Position numbers and translations under genes: made by a program | Notes under the pieces: generated by a model | The model's database searches: none | Told to the model about the DNA's origin: nothing | The model's input: only the letters and a program-made list of their open reading frames with translations | Assembly (NCBI GenBank): GCA_027490195.1 | Contig: JAIXYN010000009.1 | Coordinates: forward strand, 52,088-116,087 | Origin: Verrucomicrobiaceae bacterium | GTDB lineage: Bacteria; Verrucomicrobiota; Verrucomicrobiia; Verrucomicrobiales; Verrucomicrobiaceae | Direction: 5' to 3' | Length of the DNA stretch: 64,000 nt | Shown here: positions 59,345-64,000 of the stretch, one piece after another | Numbering within the stretch: position 1 is the first letter of the stretch | How the letters are laid out: each line of letters starts with the position of its first letter

Positions 59345-60340
59345 ATGTTGAAACCACTCATTGCCATCACCATGGGCGACCCTGCTGGGGTTGGTCCTGA
59401 AATCTGTCTGCAACTGCTCGCCAACGAAGAGGTGTGCGAACTGGCCACGCCGGTGGTGTTTGGCGATGCACGCTTGCTCTCACGCTGTGCGCGGCAGACA
59501 GGACTCCCAGCGCCGAAGCGCATCATCAGCGAGATCGAATGGGCGGAGAAATGCGGCAACATCGACGGACCCGCGGTGCTGGATCTATTTGGCTTTGATG
59601 CGGAGGATTTCTCGCCGGGCACTGTCAGCGCCAAGACCGGTGCGGCGGGTTATCGCTACGTAGAAAAAAGCATTGAGGCCGCCCTGGCAAAACAGGTTGC
59701 CGCCGTGGCGACGGCACCGCTGAACAAGGAGGCGCTGCATGCTGCTGGCATCAAGTATCCCGGTCACACGGAGATGTTTGCTGAGAAAATGGCGGCGGAG
59801 CGCTCCTGCATGACCTTCTTCTCCGAGGAAATGATCTGCAGCCTGGTGACGGTGCATATTGGTTACCAAGATGTGGTGCCTGCGCTGACGTCCAAGCGCA
59901 TTTTGGATGTCATCGAACTGACTGCCGAAGCCGTGCAGCGAGTGCGTGGAAAAAAGCCGCGCATCGCAGTCTGCGGACTCAATCCGCATGCGGGCGAGCA
60001 TGGGCTGTTTGGACGCGGTGAAGAGGAATCCATCATTGTGCCTGCCATCGAAGCGGCACGTGCGAAAGGCCACACCATCGAAGGCCCACTGCCCCCTGAC
60101 ACCGCCTTCATTGCACCAAAGCGCCGCACGGTGGACGCCTACATCTGCCTGTATCATGACCAGGCGCTGATCCCACTGAAGGCATTGGCGTTTGACACCG
60201 CCGTGAACACCACGCTGGGGCTGCCGGTGCCGCGCACGAGTGTGGACCACGGCACCGCATGCGACATTGCATGGCAGGGCAAAGCCAACGGGCGCAGCCT
60301 CGTGGAGGCTGTGCTGCTGGCGGCCAAGATGGCGAGTTGA
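59345..60340 (+). CDS. pdxA: 4-hydroxythreonine-4-phosphate dehydrogenase family protein
   Basis: A 331-residue PdxA-family dehydrogenase. PdxA oxidises 4-phosphohydroxy-threonine in vitamin B6 synthesis; the closely similar PdxA2 proteins act in threonate and erythronate breakdown. Motifs are AITMGDPAGVGPEICLQLL at the N-terminus, VATAPLNKEALHAAGIKYPGHTEMFAE (metal-binding His), SLVTVHIGYQDV, CGLNPHAGEHGLFG, and YHDQALIPLKALAFDTAVNTTLGLP. Length is normal. It is convergent with an IlvD/Edd dehydratase 6 bases away. That neighbour slightly raises the chance of a catabolic role, but the B6 enzyme is the default call. Confidence 0.87.
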   Translation: MLKPLIAITMGDPAGVGPEICLQLLANEEVCELATPVVFGDARLLSRCARQTGLPAPKRIISEIEWAEKCGNIDGPAVLDLFGFDAEDFSPGTVSAKTGAAGYRYVEKSIEAALAKQVAAVATAPLNKEALHAAGIKYPGHTEMFAEKMAAERSCMTFFSEEMICSLVTVHIGYQDVVPALTSKRILDVIELTAEAVQRVRGKKPRIAVCGLNPHAGEHGLFGRGEEESIIVPAIEAARAKGHTIEGPLPPDTAFIAPKRRTVDAYICLYHDQALIPLKALAFDTAVNTTLGLPVPRTSVDHGTACDIAWQGKANGRSLVEAVLLAAKMAS

Positions 60341-60346
60341 GCAAAC

Positions 60347-62023
60347 TTATTTTCGATCTGCCACCCAGCGAGGCACGCAGCCCTGATGCGCCTGAGTCAC
60401 CGTCGCGGCGAAGTCGGCAAGGTAGCCGAACGGATGGCTGACGGGGAAGATCGCGCGCGGACGAGCATCAAGGTCGGCATTGACGTGGATGGTGCCTGCG
60501 AGCAGATCGAATTCGATTTCATCGCCATCTTCCACCACCGAAATCGGTCCACCTACGGCGGCTTCTGGGCTGCAATGCACGCCTACGGCTCCCCCGGAGA
60601 CGCCGGAGACGCGGGTGTCTGAAAGCAGGGCGACTTTGCCGTAGAGTTCTGGCACTGCGAGGGCGGCGCTAGCCACGTGCATTTCCGGCATGCCGAGTGC
60701 CACGGGGCCGCAGCCGCGAATGACGACGATATGACCGGGCTGGATGCTACCGGCAGCCGCAGCATCGGAGACGCCTTTGGAATCCGTGAAGCAGATGGCT
60801 GTGCCACGGAACCGGGGCTCGTCCAGCGAGGAGACTTTGAAGACAATGCCGTCGGGGGCGAGGTTGCCGAAGCAGATCTGGATGTCCGCGAAATCTTTGA
60901 ACGGCGCTTCTATCGGCGCGATGAGTTCATTGGGGAAGGGCACTTCTGCAGCATTGGCGAGGTTCTCTGCCAGCGTCTGGCCGGTGACGGTGATGCAGGA
61001 GCCATCCAGCAGCCCAGTTTTCATGAGGTGCTTCAGCAGCATGGTGGTGCCGCCCAGGCGATGGAGATCCACCATGGTGCCACGACCACGAGGTGCGAAA
61101 TTGCATAGGACAGGCGTGCGGCGGCCAATGGCCTGCACGTCACGCAGGGTGAAGTCGACACCTGCTTCACGTGCAACAGCGAGGATGTGCAGCACGCCAT
61201 TGGTGGAGCCACCGATGGCGCAGATGGCGGTCATGGCATTGGTAATGGAGGCCTTGGTGATGATGTCGCGCGGGCGCAGGTTCATCTCCAGCAGGCGGCG
61301 CACGGCTTTGCCCACGCGCAGGCATTCCTCACGTTTCCCAGCCTCGATGGCCGGCATGGAGGAGGTGTCTGGTAGGCTGAGTCCCATGGCCTCGAGCGCG
61401 ATGCCCCACGTATTGAACGACGCAGCGATGCCGCAGCCACCTGCGCCAGGGCAGGCAGTCCGGATGATCTGTTCGGACTCTTCGTAGCTCATCGTCCCCT
61501 GCTTTTCCTTCGCGGCGGCGTCATACACGTCGAGGATGGATGTGGAGTGGCCTTTGTGGCAGCCAGGCATGATGCTGCCGCCATTGACGATGAGACCGGG
61601 ATAATTGGTGCGTGCCAGGGCCATGGCAAAGGCCGGGCCGTTTTTGTCGCAGTGATGTAGGCCGATCAGCGCATCATAGCAATGCGAGGTGCAGATCATC
61701 TCAGCGCCGTTGGCCATGAGATTACGCGAGCAAAGCGAGGCCGCACCGCCCACATTTCCCTGCGTGATGTTGTCGCTTACTGGCGAGACGCCAAAAGGAA
61801 AGCCGATGAGCCCCGCCTCTTTGCAGCCCTGGGCAATGAGCTGGGCCAGTTCATGCGCGTGGACGTTGCAGATGTTCCCGTCGAGCAGCGGCGTGCCGAT
61901 TCCGATCTGCGCCTTGTTGAAATCTTCGGGTTTAAAACCCAGGCCCCAGAAGAAGGCGTTGACGCCGCGCTGCCAGCCATGGGTGAGGTTGTTTGAGTTC
62001 CAGTTGAGCGGATGTTCAGTCAT
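60347..62023 (-). CDS. IlvD/Edd family dehydratase, second copy
   Basis: A 558-residue member of the IlvD/Edd family, clearly diverged from the IlvD at 36913. The three Cys contexts of the Fe-S site are conserved: GNICNVHAHEL, GLHHCDKNGPAFAMAL and PGAGGCGIAASFNTW. The C-terminal active-site region is SDTRVSGVSGGAVGVHCSPEAA. It could be a second dihydroxy-acid dehydratase or, more likely, a sugar-acid dehydratase (gluconate/xylonate type), since the family includes both and the genome already has ilvD. The substrate cannot be decided from sequence alone. Confidence 0.84.
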   Translation of the reverse strand: MTEHPLNWNSNNLTHGWQRGVNAFFWGLGFKPEDFNKAQIGIGTPLLDGNICNVHAHELAQLIAQGCKEAGLIGFPFGVSPVSDNITQGNVGGAASLCSRNLMANGAEMICTSHCYDALIGLHHCDKNGPAFAMALARTNYPGLIVNGGSIMPGCHKGHSTSILDVYDAAAKEKQGTMSYEESEQIIRTACPGAGGCGIAASFNTWGIALEAMGLSLPDTSSMPAIEAGKREECLRVGKAVRRLLEMNLRPRDIITKASITNAMTAICAIGGSTNGVLHILAVAREAGVDFTLRDVQAIGRRTPVLCNFAPRGRGTMVDLHRLGGTTMLLKHLMKTGLLDGSCITVTGQTLAENLANAAEVPFPNELIAPIEAPFKDFADIQICFGNLAPDGIVFKVSSLDEPRFRGTAICFTDSKGVSDAAAAGSIQPGHIVVIRGCGPVALGMPEMHVASAALAVPELYGKVALLSDTRVSGVSGGAVGVHCSPEAAVGGPISVVEDGDEIEFDLLAGTIHVNADLDARPRAIFPVSHPFGYLADFAATVTQAHQGCVPRWVADRK

Positions 62024-62060
62024 GCAGCCCGAATGCTAGCCGGGAAGACGTTCCGTGCCA

Positions 62061-62096
62061 AAACAAAAGCTCCCGATCAGCGAACTGATCGGGAGC
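62061..62096 (-). terminator. Rho-independent terminator of the barrel gene at 62147
   Basis: GCTCCCGATCAG (62069-62080) and CTGATCGGGAGC (62085-62096) form a perfect 12-bp stem with a 4-base loop. On the minus strand it is followed by TTTTGTTT (62068-62061). It lies about 50 bases beyond the stop of the outer-membrane gene and separates it from the IlvD/Edd gene. Confidence 0.92.
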
Positions 62097-62146
62097 CCCA
62101 ACCTAATAATCAGATGTTTTTGCTCAGGGCTTCGAGCCCCGACGAA

Positions 62147-63088
62147 TTAGAACGCGAAGCTAAGCTTGGTTCCCCAGAAGATTTCGTTCTGGGTGAAGTT
62201 GAGCTGAGTGCGGAGTTTTTCGCTGTGGTTCAGGGCCGCGTAGGTCGTCCAGGTAACCGACTTGGTCAGCTTGACTGGGACGGCGATCGTGTAGAGAACG
62301 TGGGTGAAGCCAGAGGTCGCAGCATTCTGCATGGACTGACCGTTGTTGCCAACGAAGACACCGCCAGGAATCGAGCCGGAACCGTTGCCGGTGTAGTAGT
62401 CGATGCCGAAGCCGGTATTGACGGAAGGCACGATGCTCAGCCAATCGGTGATTTTGAAGGTGTAATCCGCACCAAGGGAGAGGTAGGAGCCATTGATACG
62501 GAAGTCATAGTAGTAGCCAGCATAGATGTTGAAGCCCTTGATTGGCACAACAGCCGTAAAGCCCAGCTCACCGGCGCCTTTGAGGCCGAACTCTGGGTCC
62601 GCACCTGCATTGGGGAGGCCATTGAAGCTGCCACCGTAGTTATCTGGATAGAAGTAGTATTGGTACTGCACTCCAAACTTGGCCCAACCTGCGTCGTATG
62701 CGAGACTGGTGATGGCATCGATTTCCGAATATTGGAACCCTGACTTGGAAGAGACGCCGCCTGCGGCGAAATTCGGGAAAGGAGTGCCAGCAGTGTTGAT
62801 GTAGGTACCACCGATGCCCCAGGTCAGCTTGTCAGTGATCGGCACGCTGATGTTGAGTGCAGTCCACATGATGTTGTCGGCGAACCAGAGACCGCGGAAG
62901 TAGTAGCGGCTGTCGTAACCGGCGTCGAAGGTGGCTCCGATCGAGTCGAAGAGAGCTCCGGATTCTTCCACCACGGGAGGGGCGGGGTTTTTAACGGGTG
63001 CTGTGCCAGCGGAGGCGTTCAGCGCTGCACAGGCAGCAAGAACGGCAACCGACTTGGCAATGAACGATGTCATGCTTTTGGGCTTCAT
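62147..63088 (-). CDS. Outer-membrane beta-barrel (porin-like) protein
   Basis: A 313-residue protein with a signal peptide (FIAKSVAVLAACAALNASAG). The mature part starts ATFDAGYDSRYYFRGLWFADN, like TorF/Gcw_chp-type barrels, and alternates amphipathic beta strands (GFNIYAGYYYDFRINGSYLSLGADYTF, LTWGIGGTYINT). It ends in Phe (IFWGTKLSFAF), the BAM recognition signal. Strong terminators and abundant aromatic residues suggest a well-expressed porin. ATG 63088 (MKPKSMTSF) was chosen; earlier starts lack a signal peptide. A paralogue begins to appear at the window end. Confidence 0.85.
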   Translation of the reverse strand: MKPKSMTSFIAKSVAVLAACAALNASAGTAPVKNPAPPVVEESGALFDSIGATFDAGYDSRYYFRGLWFADNIMWTALNISVPITDKLTWGIGGTYINTAGTPFPNFAAGGVSSKSGFQYSEIDAITSLAYDAGWAKFGVQYQYYFYPDNYGGSFNGLPNAGADPEFGLKGAGELGFTAVVPIKGFNIYAGYYYDFRINGSYLSLGADYTFKITDWLSIVPSVNTGFGIDYYTGNGSGSIPGGVFVGNNGQSMQNAATSGFTHVLYTIAVPVKLTKSVTWTTYAALNHSEKLRTQLNFTQNEIFWGTKLSFAF

Positions 63089-63936
63089 GTGTTGGTCGAG
63101 TTTAGTTATTGTTGGTGTTGAGGCGCTGAGCAGCCGGATAGGCAGTGCAGCGATAATATGACATAGCAGGTGCCGTGCCATGTTATCGCCGCGATCATAA
63201 TACTTCCATTCCATAAATTCAAGATATTTAAATAATAAGGCATTGGTGCTATAATGACTCGCATAAAGTCATCGGCTAAGAGCCTTCTGAGGTAAACGGG
63301 TGGATCCAAAGAAGGCGAAAAATGCTGCGCCTATTGCGACATTATGCCAGCATGAAAGGTGATGTTTGCGTTTACGATCGGCATCGGATGAGCCTCAGAA
63401 AACCGGCAATGCGCGTGTTTAGGGAGGCGGGCTGAGCCGGGCAAATCCGACTTTCGATCTTCTTTTTAAAGATGGAAAATTATAAAAATTTAAAAGAATA
63501 GGCATCTCACGGGCTGCCAAGGGTATCGCTTGATGCAGTCGGGTGCGGCTAATGCCCGCCGTTGCCCATATCATGAAGGCCTAGCGATATCCGCTCAATT
63601 GGCAGGTTTTAGGGGGTAGGGGCGCTACGCCGTCAGAGCCCGTGGCATCTCTTGTGTGACTCGGTTCATCATCGGTTGGAACAAAATCTGGTCGCTCTCA
63701 ATAGGGGCTGGAAATAATGGGTTCATACTGCCAGAGCTTGACCTGAGGTGAAGACAGAAGGCGGGGCTGAGTGCTGGAAATTGCCATCCAGTCTTCATGT
63801 AAGGAAAGACTCCCGGATTCGGGGTGTGGAGTGGAGAGCGGCTGTTCGGCAGCATTCACTTAATCACAAAAAAACCTCCCGGCTTGCGCCGGGAGGTTAA
63901 CCTTGAAGGGTTGAATCGTTCAGAGAACGATCGGAA
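63089..63936. other. Long intergenic region between two barrel genes
   Basis: About 850 bases without a convincing gene. The part next to the barrel gene (63190-63260) is AT-rich, with -10-like TATTAT/TAAATAAT strings on the minus strand, and probably holds its promoter. A 76-residue open frame at 63625-63855 (minus) has no coding character. The upstream gene's terminator lies at 63868-63898. No repeat or RNA structure of known type was recognised. Confidence 0.6.
63868..63898 (-). terminator. Rho-independent terminator of the barrel gene at the window end
   Basis: AACCTCCCGGC (63873-63883) pairs with GCCGGGAGGTT (63888-63898) around a TTGC loop. On the minus strand a T-run (63874-63868) follows the stem. 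It serves the gene ending at 63937. Confidence 0.9.
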
Positions 63937-64000
63937 TTAGAAGCGGACGCTGAGGGTCACACCGTAAAACACGATGCTGTTGAAGGGGGTGGAAGGACCA
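63937..64000 (-). CDS. Outer-membrane beta-barrel protein (C-terminal end only)
   Basis: Only the last 20 complete codons are inside the window; they read PSTPFNSIVFYGVTLSVRF before a TAA at 63937-63939. The final strand, with alternating hydrophobic residues and terminal Phe, parallels the end of the neighbouring barrel (NEIFWGTKLSFAF), so the two are probably paralogues. Confidence 0.75.
   Translation of the reverse strand, partial: GPSTPFNSIVFYGVTLSVRF

Noticed and set aside
63625..63855. 76-codon open frame on the minus strand
   Set aside because: It has no coding character or known motif, and lies between a terminator and a likely promoter region.
1..64000. CRISPR arrays, rRNA genes, integrases, complete insertion sequences, riboswitches
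   Set aside because: None was recognised; no regularly spaced repeats and no transposase or integrase motifs were seen.

Overview
The window reads as chromosomal DNA of a Verrucomicrobiota bacterium, probably of the Verrucomicrobiaceae (Prosthecobacter-like); this is an inference from gene content, with no database search behind it. The main pointers are a 50-residue PVC-type 'small basic protein' (1347), several secreted planctomycete/verrucomicrobial families (DUF1501, DUF1552, DUF1553, DUF1592 with PSCyt1 haem motifs, a Tat-exported Gfo/Idh/MocA oxidoreductase), eukaryote-like UDP-glucose pyrophosphorylase, and many signal-peptide proteins. Genes are dense and GC-rich, apart from an AT-rich patch at about 29.2-31.4 kb.

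Layout. 0-6.2 kb: 3' end of gatB, the small basic protein, an RsuA-type pseudouridine synthase that overlaps a convergent lipid kinase gene by 119 bp, a repeat plus a kinase-gene relic, a Phd/PIN toxin-antitoxin pair, and a lone nuoG behind a CRP/FNR-type palindrome. 6.2-22.8 kb: a giant secreted TPR-like protein, a two-domain U32 peptidase-family protein, a VWA membrane protein, maf with a small lipoprotein, mtnP, a TPR membrane protein, a SirB1-type protein, an amidohydrolase with a methyltransferase, purT and comF. 22.9-29.2 kb: accD, sucA-sucB (E2 without a subunit-binding domain), a DUF502 membrane protein and a NUDIX hydrolase.

29.2-36.9 kb: an AT-rich patch with an orphan HExGH protein and a Trp-repeat secreted protein, then tRNA-Gly(TCC) and a polysaccharide-export/tyrosine-kinase unit (outer-membrane barrel, Wzc-like kinase, two tandem Wza-like proteins) without glycosyltransferases. 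36.9-48.9 kb: ilvD, a dihaem cytochrome c, UGPase, a leucine-rich-repeat-like protein, a DUF1552/DUF1592 pair split by two antisense genes, and ahpC with a clear terminator. 48.9-52.0 kb: a PqaA-like hydrolase, then a GntR regulator and deoC diverging from a perfect 38-bp palindrome. 52.1-62.0 kb: a DUF1553-DUF1501 pair interrupted by an orphan gene and a DUF1016 nuclease gene, with a broken copy of the DUF1501 5' end left on the far side of the nuclease. A riboflavin-kinase-like protein, an esterase, pdxA and a second IlvD/Edd dehydratase follow. 62.1-64 kb: two minus-strand outer-membrane barrel genes, each with a strong terminator, separated by about 850 bp without a convincing gene.

The most interesting items are the nested palindrome between the GntR gene and deoC, the nuclease-gene insertion at 55.5-56.6 kb, the bacterial riboflavin-kinase-like protein at 58.0 kb, and the CRP-like site in front of the isolated nuoG.
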